64,000 bases of DNA from Sulfuritalea sp. (GTDB lineage: Bacteria; Pseudomonadota; Gammaproteobacteria; Burkholderiales; Rhodocyclaceae). This document shows, one piece after another, positions 33,251 through 42,081 of this stretch. The notes under the pieces are model-generated. The model made no database searches and had not been told where the DNA came from. It saw only the letters and a program-made list of their open reading frames with translations. Where the stretch lies: NCBI GenBank assembly GCA_016708585.1, contig JADJFK010000015.1, positions 27,630 to 91,629 on the forward strand. Direction: 5' to 3'. Within the stretch, counting starts at the first letter, position 1; the number at the start of each line of letters is the position of its first letter. A program made the translations under genes and the position numbers.

Positions 33251-34384
33251 AGCTCTGGCTGGCCAAACAGCGCTACCTGATCGACTTCACGCTGGCTTCG
33301 CTGGCGCGGCGCAAGACGCGCAACCTCGGCTTGCTGCTGGTCTACACCGTGCTGGTGTTCATGTTGGCTTCGGTCACGCTCTACACCCACGCCCTGCGCC
33401 AGGAGGCCGCGCGCGTACTGGCGGCCTCGCCCGAGGTGATCGTGCAGCGCATGGTGGCCGGCCGCCACGACCTGATTCCGCCCGGCTACATGGAAAAGAT
33501 CGGCCGCATTGCGGGGCGTGCAGAAAATGGAAGGCCGCCTCTGGGGCTACTACTATGACGCGGTGACCAAGGCCAACTACACCTTCATGGTCCCGGCCGG
33601 GAATCCGCCGGCGGCCGGCGAGATCGTCGTCGGTCCGGCGCTGGAGCGCTCGCGCGGGCTGGCCAAGGACAACGGCATTTCCTTCCGTTCCTACTCAGGC
33701 AAGCTGCACACCTTCATCGTCGCCGGCGTGCTGCCGCAGGCCTCCGAACTCGTCAGCGCCGACCTGGTGCTGATGAGCGAGCAGAACTTCCGCGCCTTCT
33801 TCGATTATCCCGTCGGGCATTACACCGACATCGCGCTCTCGGTGGCCAACCCGCAGGAAGTGCGCAACGTCGCCATCAAGCTGGCCGCCGCGCTGCCCGA
33901 TGCGCGGCCCATCCTGCGCGACGAAGTGCTGCGCACCTATGCCTCGATCTACGACTGGCGCGAAGGCATCGTGCTTGCTCTGCTCTCGGCCGCCATCCTC
34001 GCCTTCGGCATCCTCGCCTGGGAGAAAGCCTCCGGACTCTCGGCCGAGGAGAAGCGCGAGATCGGCATCCTCAAGGCGATCGGCTGGGAGACCGGCGACG
34101 TGATCAAGATGAAGTTCTGGGAAGGCCTGCTGATTTCGCTGACCGCCTTCCTCGCCGGCTTCGTCGCCGCCTACGTGCATGTGTTCCACTTCGCCGCCTC
34201 GCTGTTCGAGCCGGTGCTGAAGGGCTGGGCGGTGCTCTACCCGCGCTTCCAGCTGACGCCGCACATCGACGGCCTGCAGGTGGCGACCCTGTTCTTCTTC
34301 ACCGTCGTGCCCTACGCGGCGGCGGTGCTGGTGCCGATCTGGAAGGCGGCGATCACGGATCCGGATTCGGTGATGAGGGGCTGA
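33247..34384 (+). CDS. ABC transporter permease (FtsX/MacB-like), frameshifted near 33511
   Basis: Two overlapping frames make one protein. The first (33247-about 33511) holds MKLWLAKQRYLIDFTLASLA and a helix (LGLLLVYTVLVFMLASVTLY). The second carries RGVQKMEGRLWGYYYDAV, a periplasmic domain, and three helices with the FtsX-type EEKREIGILKAIGWETGDVI. Removing one G near 33511-33516 restores GRI-RGVQKMEG. It is the partner of the ATPase at 34744, from which it is now separated by a 360-base repeat region. A role in exporting or assembling a copper or lipoprotein factor is guessed from context only. Confidence 0.82.
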
Positions 34385-34418
34385 GATGAAAATCCTCTTG
34401 AGTTTGAGGTTGGTGGGT

Positions 34419-34526
34419 GATCGGGCCGCCGGGGCGCTCTGCTCCGCTCCATGTCCCCCGTCGTCGGCCTGCGGCCGTCGCCTCCTCCTTTACTTACGCG
34501 GAGCAGAGCGCCCCACCAGCCCGATC
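34419..34526. repeat. hairpin element 1: 29-bp inverted repeat with 50-base conserved loop
   Basis: Arms 34419-34447 and 34498-34526 pair in 25 of 29 positions; the arm ends are GATCGGGC and GGGGCGCTCTGCTCCGC. The loop begins TCCATGTCC and ends CCTCCTCCTTTACTTAC, with an inner GGCC hairpin. The same loop ends recur, reversed, in the element at 34574, which has a different stem. Confidence 0.9.
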
Positions 34527-34573
34527 CGGGACCGCCGTAGGTGTTTGGCCGTCCCAAACCACCAGCGCATCCC

Positions 34574-34675
34574 GCCAAGGATGGCGGGTATCCGACTCCC
34601 GGAAGTAAAGGGGGAGGGCCGGTGCTTTTTCGGCCCGGAGGACATGGAGGGAGTCGGATACCCGTCGTCCTTGGC
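34574..34675. repeat. hairpin element 2: 27-bp inverted repeat, inverted copy with a different stem
   Basis: Arms 34574-34600 and 34649-34675 pair in 25 of 27 positions (GGGTATCCGACTCCC core). Its loop (34601-34648), reverse-complemented, begins TCCATGTCC and ends CCTCCCCCTTTACTTCC, as in element 1, with an inner GGGCCG/CGGCCC-type hairpin. Stems of the two elements share no sequence. The rest of 34385-34743 holds no convincing gene. Confidence 0.9.
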
Positions 34676-34743
34676 GCGCGCAGACCGTCGGTCAACGACG
34701 CATTTCACCCATCGCCGGTACCCTGCACTGCGGACCAACTGAG

Positions 34744-35421
34744 ATGATCCAACTCCACGCCATCCGCAAGGCTTTCAACCAGGGCCATGACAACGAGTAC
34801 TGGGCGCTCGACGGCATCGACCTGAACATCGAGGCCAACAAGGTCACCGCCTTGCGCGGTCCCAGCGGCTCGGGCAAGACCACGCTGCTGACCATCATCG
34901 GCTGTCTGGCGCGGCCGACCGAGGGACGCGTGCGCCTGGAAGGCGAGGACATCTCCGGGCTGCCCGAGCGCTTCCTGACCGAGATCCGCCGCAAGCGCTT
35001 CGGTTTCATCTTCCAGCAGTTCAACCTGATCAAGGGCCTCACGGCGCTGGACAACATCATCCTGCCGGCCTATCCGACCGGGCGGCCGCGCCGTGAATTG
35101 CTGGAGCGCGCCGAGGAATTGCTGGGCGGCCTCAAGCTCGGCCACCGCCGCCACGCGAAAGTGGAATGGCTCTCCGGCGGCGAACAGCAGCGCGTGGCGA
35201 TCTGCCGCGCGCTGATCAACGACCCCGAACTGCTGATCGCCGACGAGCCGACCGCCAATCTCGACACGCATCTTGCCGGCGAGTTCATGGGCATCCTCGA
35301 AGGCCTGGCCGACCAGGGCCGCACCATCCTGCTCACCAGCCACGACCCGCTGGTGGTCGAGTCCGACGTCGTGCAGCGCGTGATCGACATGCGCGACGGC
35401 AGGCTGATCGACGAGCATTAG
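34744..35421 (+). CDS. ABC transporter ATPase, LolD/MacB-type
   Basis: A 225-residue ATPase: Walker A GPSGSGKTTLL, Q-loop FQQFNLIKGLTALDN, signature LSGGEQQRVAICRAL, Walker B LLIADEP, H-loop TSHD. This subtype partners FtsX-like permeases such as the one at 33247. The two are separated by the double hairpin element, but ATG 34744 and direction fit one transport system. Cargo is unknown. Confidence 0.92.
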   Translation: MIQLHAIRKAFNQGHDNEYWALDGIDLNIEANKVTALRGPSGSGKTTLLTIIGCLARPTEGRVRLEGEDISGLPERFLTEIRRKRFGFIFQQFNLIKGLTALDNIILPAYPTGRPRRELLERAEELLGGLKLGHRRHAKVEWLSGGEQQRVAICRALINDPELLIADEPTANLDTHLAGEFMGILEGLADQGRTILLTSHDPLVVESDVVQRVIDMRDGRLIDEH

Positions 35422-35423
35422 CC

Positions 35424-36437
35424 ATGCTGTTCCAACCCGCCATCATCGCCCTGCTGCTTGCCTCCGCGCTGTGCGTGCTGGCACTGGCGGCGAGCGCGCC
35501 CTTTGCGCTGGACGTGATCCGGCGCTGGGACATCGCCAGCGGCAGCGAACGGCAACTGCAACTGGAACGTCGCACCTACCTGTTTTCCACGTTATTGACC
35601 TTCGTCCTCGCGCTGCAACTCGCCGCCGTGCTGCTGTTCGTCTTCAATGCCGAGAAGATGTCGGGGATGTTCGTCGGTGCCATGTGCGCGGTGGGCACGC
35701 TCAACGTCAACGCCTTCGGTTTCCCGGCGCTGAACGCCAAGATTGCGGTGTTCTTCCTCGCCGCGATGTGGCTGGCGATCAACCACGTCGACAGCCGCGC
35801 GCGCGACTACCCGCTGGTGCGCATCAAGTATGCGCTGCTGCTGCTGCTGGCGCCGCTGCTGGTGGCGAGCGGCTGGGTCGAGCTGCAATATTTTCTCGGC
35901 CTCAAGGCCGACGTCATCACCTCCTGCTGCGGCAGCCTGTTTTCCGAGGGCAGCCCGACGCTGGCGGCCGAGGCTTCGGCCCTGCCGCCGCTGCCGGCGC
36001 TGTGGCTGTTCTACGGCAGCCTCGGCGGCGCCATCGCGGTGGCGGCATGGCACGGCCATGGCGGCGGACGGAGCCGCGCGGCGGCCTATGCGCTGGCCGC
36101 CGCCAGCGCGCTGGCTTTCGCCGCGACCATTGCCGGCATCCTCTCCTTCGTCTCGCTCTACATCTACGAGCACCCGAACCACCATTGCCCGTTTTGTATC
36201 CTCAAGCCCGAGTATGGCTATCAGGGCTACTGGCTCTATGTGCCGCTGTTCGCCGCCACGGCGGCGGGGCTGGCGGCCGGCGCGGTGCAGCCCTTCGCCC
36301 GCATCGAAAGCCTGCGCGCCATCGTGCCGGGTTTCTCCCGCAATCTCGCCGCCATCGCGGCCAACGGCTTCGCCTTGACCGCCGCGATTGCCACGGCGAT
36401 GATCTGGCAGTCGCGATTGATATTGCTGGAGCACTGA
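35424..36437 (+). CDS. polytopic membrane protein of unknown function with Cys/His motifs
   Basis: I do not recognise this 337-residue protein. It has about eight hydrophobic helices. Distinctive residues are a double cysteine (DVITSCCGSLF) and a conserved-looking HPNHHCPFCILKPEYGYQG loop, which could bind copper or take part in thiol exchange. It lies 2 bases after the ABC ATPase stop and its own stop overlaps the TlpA-like gene. An integral membrane partner in redox or metal trafficking is the best guess. Confidence 0.75.
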   Translation: MLFQPAIIALLLASALCVLALAASAPFALDVIRRWDIASGSERQLQLERRTYLFSTLLTFVLALQLAAVLLFVFNAEKMSGMFVGAMCAVGTLNVNAFGFPALNAKIAVFFLAAMWLAINHVDSRARDYPLVRIKYALLLLLAPLLVASGWVELQYFLGLKADVITSCCGSLFSEGSPTLAAEASALPPLPALWLFYGSLGGAIAVAAWHGHGGGRSRAAAYALAAASALAFAATIAGILSFVSLYIYEHPNHHCPFCILKPEYGYQGYWLYVPLFAATAAGLAAGAVQPFARIESLRAIVPGFSRNLAAIAANGFALTAAIATAMIWQSRLILLEH

Positions 36438-36931
36438 TGCGAGTCCTGATTGCCGCCTTGTCGATACTGCTGCTGGCGGCCTGCGGCGGCGACAGGGCGC
36501 CGGCCAAACTCAACATCGGCGACATCGCGCCGGTCTTCGAGACGATTCGCGCCGACGGCACGCCCGCGCAATTCCCCGCCGCCTGGGCCGGCAAGCCGCT
36601 GGTGATCCGCTTCTGGGCCGACTGGTGCAAGTACTGCGAAGGCGAGATGAAGGACATCGAGAAGGTCTACCAGAGACTCAAGCCGCGCGGGCTGGACGTC
36701 ATCGCGATCAATGCCGGACAGGACAGGAAGACCGTCGTCGAGTTCATGAAGAAGCTTGGCGTCAGCTATCCGGCGCTGATGGATGAAAATTCGGCGATCG
36801 CCAAACGCTATGGCGTGGTCGGCCTGCCGACCACCTACTTTGTGGACGCGAAGGGCATCGTGCGTGCCAAGCTGATCGGCGAAGCCGACGAGGCGAGCTT
36901 CGAGCGCGCCGCGCTGGAAGCCCTGAAATGA
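36437..36931 (+). CDS. TlpA-type thioredoxin-like lipoprotein
   Basis: A 164-residue lipoprotein (LIAALSILLLAAC) with a thioredoxin fold: FWADWCKYCEGEMKDIE (CxxC), VSYPALMDENSAIAKRYGV and cis-proline GLPTTYFVD. It probably reduces disulfides or copper-ligand cysteines in the periplasm. ATG overlaps the membrane protein stop, and its TGA overlaps the ATG of the 59-residue gene at 36928. Confidence 0.9.
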   Translation: MRVLIAALSILLLAACGGDRAPAKLNIGDIAPVFETIRADGTPAQFPAAWAGKPLVIRFWADWCKYCEGEMKDIEKVYQRLKPRGLDVIAINAGQDRKTVVEFMKKLGVSYPALMDENSAIAKRYGVVGLPTTYFVDAKGIVRAKLIGEADEASFERAALEALK

Positions 36932-37107
36932 GCGAAGCCTGGGACCCCAGGGCGCCCTGCGACCTGTGCAGCCTGCCGGTCGGGATCAGGCCGTTCACGC
37001 TGGCGACGCCGGGAAAGACCTTCCGCTTTTGCTGCGAAGGCTGCAAGGGGATTTACCAGATGTTGCACCAGATCAATGAACCGCCCGCTGGAACGGCGGA
37101 CAATTAG
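36928..37107 (+). CDS. 59-residue stand-alone metal-binding domain of P-type ATPase type
   Basis: A short gene coding for MSEAWDPRAPCDLCSLPVG, TLATPGKTFRFCCEGCKGIY and QMLHQINEPPAGTADN. The CxxC pair (CDLC) and CCEGC with aromatic context match the N-terminal metal-binding module that precedes FixI/CcoI-type copper ATPases. Here it is a separate protein, 1.1 kb before the full ATPase. ATG overlaps the TlpA stop (ATGA). It may be a soluble copper chaperone. Confidence 0.78.
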   Translation: MSEAWDPRAPCDLCSLPVGIRPFTLATPGKTFRFCCEGCKGIYQMLHQINEPPAGTADN

Positions 37108-37133
37108 CCTGTAAGCATACGAAGGAGCAAAAA

Positions 37134-37520
37134 ATGATGAACGAAGAGATGATGAAACACGGTGCGGGCATGATGGGCGCGGGCGCCGGCATGATGAGCC
37201 ACCCGGTGGCCAAGGGCGCCATGGTGGCGGCTACCGGTTACGCCGCGACGCGCGCGCTGGTCGGCCAGGGCCTGCTGCGCAATCCGCTGCTGTTGCTGGC
37301 GGGCGGGATTGCCGGCGGCATCGCGGTCGGCTACCTGCTGCACAAGCACGAGAAGGAAGTCGTGCTGGCGATCTCGAAGGCCATCGGCATGGGCAAGGAT
37401 TTCGTCATGCAGCAGCGCGAGAACCTCGACGACCTGGTGGCCGAAGCGAAGGAGACCGAAGCCCGGGCGGCTGCCGCTCCGGCCGCCGCGGCCGAGCCGG
37501 GTCCCGACGCCCAGGCCTGA
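37134..37520 (+). CDS. Met/His-rich small membrane protein
   Basis: A 128-residue protein, family not recognised. The N-terminus MMNEEMMKHGAGMMGAGAGM is unusually rich in methionine and histidine, suggesting Cu(I) binding. Two hydrophobic segments follow (GAMVAATGYAATRALVG and NPLLLLAGGIAGGIAVGYLL), then a basic helix with HKHEK and an Ala/Glu-rich tail. AAGGAGCAAAAA precedes the start. It sits just upstream of the copper ATPase operon genes. Confidence 0.75.
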   Translation: MMNEEMMKHGAGMMGAGAGMMSHPVAKGAMVAATGYAATRALVGQGLLRNPLLLLAGGIAGGIAVGYLLHKHEKEVVLAISKAIGMGKDFVMQQRENLDDLVAEAKETEARAAAAPAAAAEPGPDAQA

Positions 37521-37530
37521 GCGGTTCGTC

Positions 37531-38220
37531 ATGAATGCCGACGATCTGGCGCGACGTATCGTCGTCCGCCATCGCGAGGCGGGGTATCTGCGCCTTGAAC
37601 TGCCGGCCGAGGTTTGCCATCCGACGGCTGCGATTGCGTTCGACGCCGCCCTGCGGCACGTGGCGGGCGTCTATCGCGTGACATTCCACGCCGCACAACG
37701 TCGTCTGGTGGTGAGCTACGACGCCCATGCCTGCACCGCGGCCGACGTGGCGCGGGCGCTCAAGGCGTGCCTGTGCGCGCTGCCGGAAGGGGAGGCGGGC
37801 GGCGATCCCGTCATCGTGCCGGCAGGTGCGGCAGCGCCATTGGCCGAGCGCGTGACGCCGGCACTGCAGGATGCCGCCCGCCAGGCCAGTCGCGCTTTCG
37901 GGCAGCTGCGTCGACGCATAGAAGCCCTGCGCCAGCCGAAGGCAGCACCCGGCAGCCTGCAGGCCAGGCTGCAACCCATGCTGGCGAACGCGCTGACGGA
38001 AAAGGCCATCATCAATTTCCTCAACGACCTGGTGGCCTTCTACCTGGTCAAGGTGCATTGGGAACTCATCAGCCAGCGCTGGCTGAAAGATCCGGTCAGG
38101 CATGCCAATGCCTGGCTCACGGTGTTCTACCTGATGTTCCTGCTGGTGCGCTATCGCAAGTCGATCGCCGCTGAATCTTCCCCATCACCCGCAAAGCCGG
38201 TGCCTGCCGCGCAGCCATGA
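37531..38220 (+). CDS. HMA-like domain protein with C-terminal membrane segment
   Basis: A 229-residue protein. Residues 1-85 fold like a degenerate heavy-metal-associated domain ([35 protein letters not shown]) with CLC instead of the usual MxCxxC. A charged linker follows. The end has a hydrophobic stretch ([18 protein letters not shown]). Its stop overlaps the start of the copper ATPase, whose first domain is of a similar HMA-like type, so the two are likely partners. Exact role unknown. Confidence 0.72.
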   Translation: MNADDLARRIVVRHREAGYLRLELPAEVCHPTAAIAFDAALRHVAGVYRVTFHAAQRRLVVSYDAHACTAADVARALKACLCALPEGEAGGDPVIVPAGAAAPLAERVTPALQDAARQASRAFGQLRRRIEALRQPKAAPGSLQARLQPMLANALTEKAIINFLNDLVAFYLVKVHWELISQRWLKDPVRHANAWLTVFYLMFLLVRYRKSIAAESSPSPAKPVPAAQP

Positions 38221-40667
38221 AAAACTTCCGCGTCGTCCATCGCCTTTCGCGCCGCATCAGGCTCGTCGCGCCGGCGCTGGCCAGGCAGCCCGAGCGTTGC
38301 TACATCCTCGAAATCCTGCTGAGGAAGCACGGTGCGGTGAAGGACGTGCGGGCCGTGGCGCAGATCGGCTCGGTGACGCTGCATTACGATCCGGCGCAGG
38401 CTTCCGAGGAACGCCTGCTGGCGATCGTCGATGCGGTGATCGGCAATATCGCCGCCGCACCAGTTCCGGAACCCGCGAACGCCGTATCGCCAGCGCCGAG
38501 TTTTTCTCCCGACGGCCCGGCGCAGGAATGCAATGCCGCCGTCGAAGGCATGACCTGCGCCTCCTGCGCGCTGCTGATCGAAATGAAACTGCAGCGCGAC
38601 CCGCGCGTCGACTCGGCGGCGGTGAATTTCGCCGCCGGCACGGTGACGGTCAAGGGCCATCTGCCGCGCGAGGAACTCTTCGCCTCGGTCAGGCGGCTCG
38701 GCTACGAGGCGCGGCCGATGGACACGCTGGCGCAGCGCCGCCTGATCGTCGAGCGCGAAAAGGCGCGGCTGGCCGATGCGAAGAAGCGCCTGTTCCAGGC
38801 CGCATTGCTGACCGCGCCGGTGATGGTTTCCGGCATGCTGATGCATCAATCGCCGGTGCTGCGCCTGCTGGAACTCGGCCTGTCCAGCGCGGTCGTGTTC
38901 GGCAGCGGCAGCGAGATATTCAAGAAGGCCTGGATGCTGGCGCAGCAGCGCGAGGCCAACATGGACACGCTGATCGCCATGGGCGCCGGCGCGGCCTACC
39001 TCTACAGCATTCCCGGCGTGGCGCGCATGCATCACCACGTCTATTTCGAATCGGCGGCGGCCATCGTCGCCTTCGTCCTCGGCGGCCGCTACATGGAGGA
39101 GCGCGCCAAGGGCAAGGCCTCCGAGGCGATCAGGAAGCTCATCGAACTGCAGCCGGAAACGGCGATCCGCGTTACCGCCGGCGGCGACGAAACCGTCGCC
39201 ATCGACGACGTGCAGCCCGGCAACCGTTTGCGCGTGCGCCCCGGCGACAAGGTGCCGACCGACGGCGTGGTCGAGGCGGGCGCGTCGAGCCTCGACGAAT
39301 CCATGCTCACCGGCGAGTCGCTGCCGGTGGCCAAGGGCATCGGCGATGCCGTGACCGGCGGCTGCATCAACGGCAACGGCGGCTTCATCATGCGCGTCAC
39401 GGCGGTCGGCGGCGACACGGTGCTGTCGGGCATCGTCAAGCTGGTCGACCATGCGCAGGGCGCCAAGCTGCCGGTGCAGAAACTCGCCGACCGCATCTCG
39501 GCGCGCTTCGTGCCGGCGGTGGCCGGCATCGGCGGCCTGACGCTGGCCGGCTGGCTGATGGCCGGGCATCCGGCCTCGCGCGCGCTGGCGCACTCGGTCG
39601 CCGTGCTGCTGATCGCCTGCCCCTGCGCGCTCGGGCTGGCGACGCCGACCGCGATCATGGTCGGCACCGGCCAGGCGGCGCGGCGCGGCATCTACATCAG
39701 GAACGGCGAGGCGCTGGAAACCGCCGCCACGCTGAACACGCTGGTGTTCGACAAGACCGGCACCATCACCGAGGGCAAGCCGGCGGTGACGGACTTCCTG
39801 CTGCTCGAAGGGCAGGACGAAGCACGCATCCTGGCGCTGGTCGCCGGCGTCGAAGCGCATTCCGAGCACTTCCTCGCCCGCGCCATCGGCGCCTGGTGCC
39901 GCGCCCGCGCCGTGTCGCCGGCGCCGACTTTTGATTTCGAGGCAGCGCCCGGCCACGGCGTGCGGGCGCGCGCCAGGGGCAGGAAACGCGAGGAAATCCT
40001 GGTCGGCAATGCCGCGCTGCTGGAGGCCGCGGGCGTCGACTGTGGCGCGCAACGGGAGCAGACCCGGGCCTGGGCCGCGCAGGGCAAGACGCCGGTGTAT
40101 GTCGCCATCGGCGGCGTCTGCGTCGCGCTGTTCGCCATTGCAGATCAGGCGCGCGCAGGCGCCAGGGAAGCCATCGCGCTGCTGCATCGCCTCGGGCTGC
40201 AAACCGTGATGGCGACGGGCGACGTCGAGGCGGTCGCCAACCACATCGCGCGCCAGGTCGGCATCGACCGCGTCATCGCCCGCGCCACGCCGGGCGACAA
40301 GCTGGAACTGGTCCGTGCGCTGCAAGCCGAAGGCCGCCGCGTCGGCATGATCGGCGACGGCATCAACGACGCACCGGCGCTGGCGGCGGCCGACGTCGGT
40401 TTCGCCATCGGCGGCGGCGCCGACATCGCGGTCGAATCGGCCGACATCACGCTGGTCGGCGGCGACATCGCGCGCGTCGCCGGCGGCATCGAGCTGTCGC
40501 GGCGGACCATGGGCATCATCCGCCAGAACCTGTTCTGGGCGCTGGGCTACAACGTCGTCGCCATCCCCGTCGCGGCGGCCGGCCGCCTCAATCCGATGAT
40601 CGCCGCGGCGGCGATGGCCATGAGCTCGGTGTCGGTGGTCACCAACTCGCTGCGGCTGCAGCGGTGA
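38217..40667 (+). CDS. copper-translocating P1B-type ATPase (CopA/CtpA-like)
   Basis: A 816-residue ATPase. Domains in order: a degenerate HMA-like domain, a true HMA with [10 protein letters not shown], eight helices with the CPC motif ([14 protein letters not shown]), actuator LTGESLPV, phosphorylation site DKTGTITEG, and hinge [10 protein letters not shown]. It should move Cu(I) to the periplasm for NosZ, CuA or oxidase assembly, or for detoxification. The nucleotide-domain motif normally SEHPL reads SEHFL, losing the HP proline. Two dispersed-repeat copies encode AVSPAPSF (between the two HMA domains) and AVSPAPTF (N-domain). Confidence 0.94.
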   Translation: MKNFRVVHRLSRRIRLVAPALARQPERCYILEILLRKHGAVKDVRAVAQIGSVTLHYDPAQASEERLLAIVDAVIGNIAAAPVPEPANAVSPAPSFSPDGPAQECNAAVEGMTCASCALLIEMKLQRDPRVDSAAVNFAAGTVTVKGHLPREELFASVRRLGYEARPMDTLAQRRLIVEREKARLADAKKRLFQAALLTAPVMVSGMLMHQSPVLRLLELGLSSAVVFGSGSEIFKKAWMLAQQREANMDTLIAMGAGAAYLYSIPGVARMHHHVYFESAAAIVAFVLGGRYMEERAKGKASEAIRKLIELQPETAIRVTAGGDETVAIDDVQPGNRLRVRPGDKVPTDGVVEAGASSLDESMLTGESLPVAKGIGDAVTGGCINGNGGFIMRVTAVGGDTVLSGIVKLVDHAQGAKLPVQKLADRISARFVPAVAGIGGLTLAGWLMAGHPASRALAHSVAVLLIACPCALGLATPTAIMVGTGQAARRGIYIRNGEALETAATLNTLVFDKTGTITEGKPAVTDFLLLEGQDEARILALVAGVEAHSEHFLARAIGAWCRARAVSPAPTFDFEAAPGHGVRARARGRKREEILVGNAALLEAAGVDCGAQREQTRAWAAQGKTPVYVAIGGVCVALFAIADQARAGAREAIALLHRLGLQTVMATGDVEAVANHIARQVGIDRVIARATPGDKLELVRALQAEGRRVGMIGDGINDAPALAAADVGFAIGGGADIAVESADITLVGGDIARVAGGIELSRRTMGIIRQNLFWALGYNVVAIPVAAAGRLNPMIAAAAMAMSSVSVVTNSLRLQR
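38481..38504 (-). repeat. 24-bp dispersed repeat, copy 8 (copper ATPase linker)
   Basis: GCCGTATCGCCAG plus CGCCGAGTTTT; 22 of 24 match. In frame as AVSPAPSF. Confidence 0.8.
39909..39932 (-). repeat. 24-bp dispersed repeat, copy 9 (copper ATPase N-domain)
   Basis: GCCGTGTCGCCGG plus CGCCGACTTTT; 23 of 24 match. In frame as AVSPAPTF. Confidence 0.85.
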
Positions 40668-40670
40668 CGA

Positions 40671-40698
40671 CTGGATTCCCGCCTGCGCGGGAATGACG
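40671..40698. repeat. REP-like palindrome
   Basis: CTGGATTCCCGC and GCGGGAATGACG arms around CTGC, of the same class as 23432-23456. It fills the gap between the copper ATPase and the TauE/SafE gene. Confidence 0.8.
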
Positions 40699-40702
40699 GC
40701 TT

Positions 40703-41404
40703 ATGGATCACAGCCAGCACGCGCACATCGCCCAGTTCTCTTACTGGGCTGCCTTCATGGTCGGCCTGCTCGGCAGCGGGCATTGCATCGGCATGTGCGG
40801 CGGGCTGGTGTCGGGCTGCTTCATGAAGCTCAAGGCCGCCGGGCCGTGGCCCTATGCCGCCTATCACGCCTCGCGCATCGGCATCTACGCCGGCGTCGGC
40901 CTGGTTGCCGCGCTGCTCGGCACCGTGCTGGTGGCCAGCGGCATGACGGGGCTGGCGCAGGGCGTGTTGCAGATCCTCGCCGGCGCGATCGTGATCCTGC
41001 TCGGCCTCGACCTGCTCGGCGTCTCGCCGATCCGCAACATCTATGGCTTTGCGCCGATGGCCTGGTTGAGCAGGCAGTTTGCGACAGCCGCGCAAAAAGG
41101 ACCGGTGCTCGGCGCCGCCATCAGCGGCGCGATCAACGGCCTGATGCCCTGCTCGATGACCATGGCGATGGCGGTCAAGGCCACCACCGCAGGGAGCCCG
41201 CCGGAAGGCATGCTGCTGATGCTGGCCTTCGGCGCCGGCACCCTGCCGTCGATGCTGTTTGCCTCGGTGCTGTTCGGCAAGCTCGGGCCGCAGCTGCGCG
41301 GCGGCCTGCAAAAGCTCGCCGCGCTGTTCGTCATCGCGCTCGGCGTGGCGACGTTGTGGCAGGGCGTGCGCTTCTACCTGGTGATGTACAGGCTGGTGGT
41401 CTGA
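40703..41404 (+). CDS. TauE/SafE-like (DsbD-type) membrane protein of copper/cytochrome maturation
   Basis: A 233-residue protein with six helices and the signature GLLGSGHCIGMCGGLVSGCF plus GAINGLMPCSMTMAMAVKA; the paired cysteines in CIGMCGG and MPCS recall the CcdA/DsbD fold. Annotated widely as sulfite exporter TauE/SafE or UreH-like, such proteins often follow CtpA/CcoI copper ATPases and help cytochrome oxidase assembly. The N-terminus MDHSQHAHIA adds histidines. Confidence 0.85.
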   Translation: MDHSQHAHIAQFSYWAAFMVGLLGSGHCIGMCGGLVSGCFMKLKAAGPWPYAAYHASRIGIYAGVGLVAALLGTVLVASGMTGLAQGVLQILAGAIVILLGLDLLGVSPIRNIYGFAPMAWLSRQFATAAQKGPVLGAAISGAINGLMPCSMTMAMAVKATTAGSPPEGMLLMLAFGAGTLPSMLFASVLFGKLGPQLRGGLQKLAALFVIALGVATLWQGVRFYLVMYRLVV

Positions 41405-41406
41405 GC

Positions 41407-41433
41407 GGCGTCCCGGGAGTTTTCCGGGACGCC
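41407..41433. terminator. terminator-like hairpin between convergent genes
   Basis: GGCGTCCCGG and CCGGGACGCC form a perfect 10-bp stem around GAGTTTT. It separates the + strand copper cluster from the - strand Sel1 gene. Confidence 0.65.
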
Positions 41434-41452
41434 GCGCGCCGGCGCTACGGCC

Positions 41453-42019
41453 TCAGTTGTTCGCCGGCGCTTCGCGCCCCGCCGCGAGTTGTACGGCGGC
41501 CGGCGAGCCGGATCGACGTTTCAGGTCCGCCATCACCTGTGCCGAAGAGCGCCGTGAAGCGGCAAAGGCTTCGCGCCGGTCGCGTTCGTCGATCAGCTTC
41601 GCCGCCTGTGCGCGCCAGGCGACCATCTGCGGATGGTGGTCATGGTGCAGGTGGGCCACGCGGTGCTCGTTGATCCAGCGCCAGCCCTGCTTTTCGTCCT
41701 TTGCCGTGCCCTCGCCGTTGAGATACATGGCGCCCAGGCGCGACTGCGCTTCGCGGTCGCCGCGCTCGGCGGCGATGCGGTACCACTTCAGCGCTTCGGC
41801 AGGATTTTTCGCCACGCCGTCGCCGTACTGGTGGATGGTGCCGAGGTTGAAGGCGGCATTCGCATCGCCCTGCTGCGCCAGCGGCACCCAGAAGGCCATG
41901 GCCGCGGCGGTGTCCCCCGAACGGTGGCGCTTTGCCGCATCGGCGAAGCTGGTGGCGGGACCGGCGGCGGCCAGGGCGGGCAGGGCGAGTGTGGCGAGCA
42001 GCAGCAGATGGCGCTTCAT
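41453..42019 (-). CDS. exported Sel1/TPR-repeat protein
   Basis: A 188-residue protein with signal LLLLATLALPALAAAG. Sel1 repeats are AFNLGTIHQYGDGVAKNPAE, ALKWYRIAAERGDREAQSRL and GAMYLNGEGTAKDEKQGW. A histidine-rich segment (HRVAHLHHDHHPQ) follows and could bind metal. It diverges from the second nosL locus, and both may respond to the FNR and RegA-like sites between them. Confidence 0.88.
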   Translation of the reverse strand: MKRHLLLLATLALPALAAAGPATSFADAAKRHRSGDTAAAMAFWVPLAQQGDANAAFNLGTIHQYGDGVAKNPAEALKWYRIAAERGDREAQSRLGAMYLNGEGTAKDEKQGWRWINEHRVAHLHHDHHPQMVAWRAQAAKLIDERDRREAFAASRRSSAQVMADLKRRSGSPAAVQLAAGREAPANN

Positions 42020-42081
42020 GGGGGCTCCACGGTGAGATGTAAACGGTGGGCATGCTAGCGGCCTGCTGCCATCCGTGGAAT

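Noticed and set aside
34312..34742. Short frames across the double hairpin region, both strands
   Set aside because: They translate repeat arms (Pro/Arg/Gly-rich) and would not be kept if the stems vary; no ribosome site.
40703..41404. True sulfite exporter
   Set aside because: The CxxxC/MPC motifs and copper-gene neighbours fit a CcdA/DsbD-like maturation role better than sulfite export.
41434..41455. Tail of a long repeat near the TauE/SafE gene
   Set aside because: Only about 15 bases resemble the end of the long form; not enough for a call.
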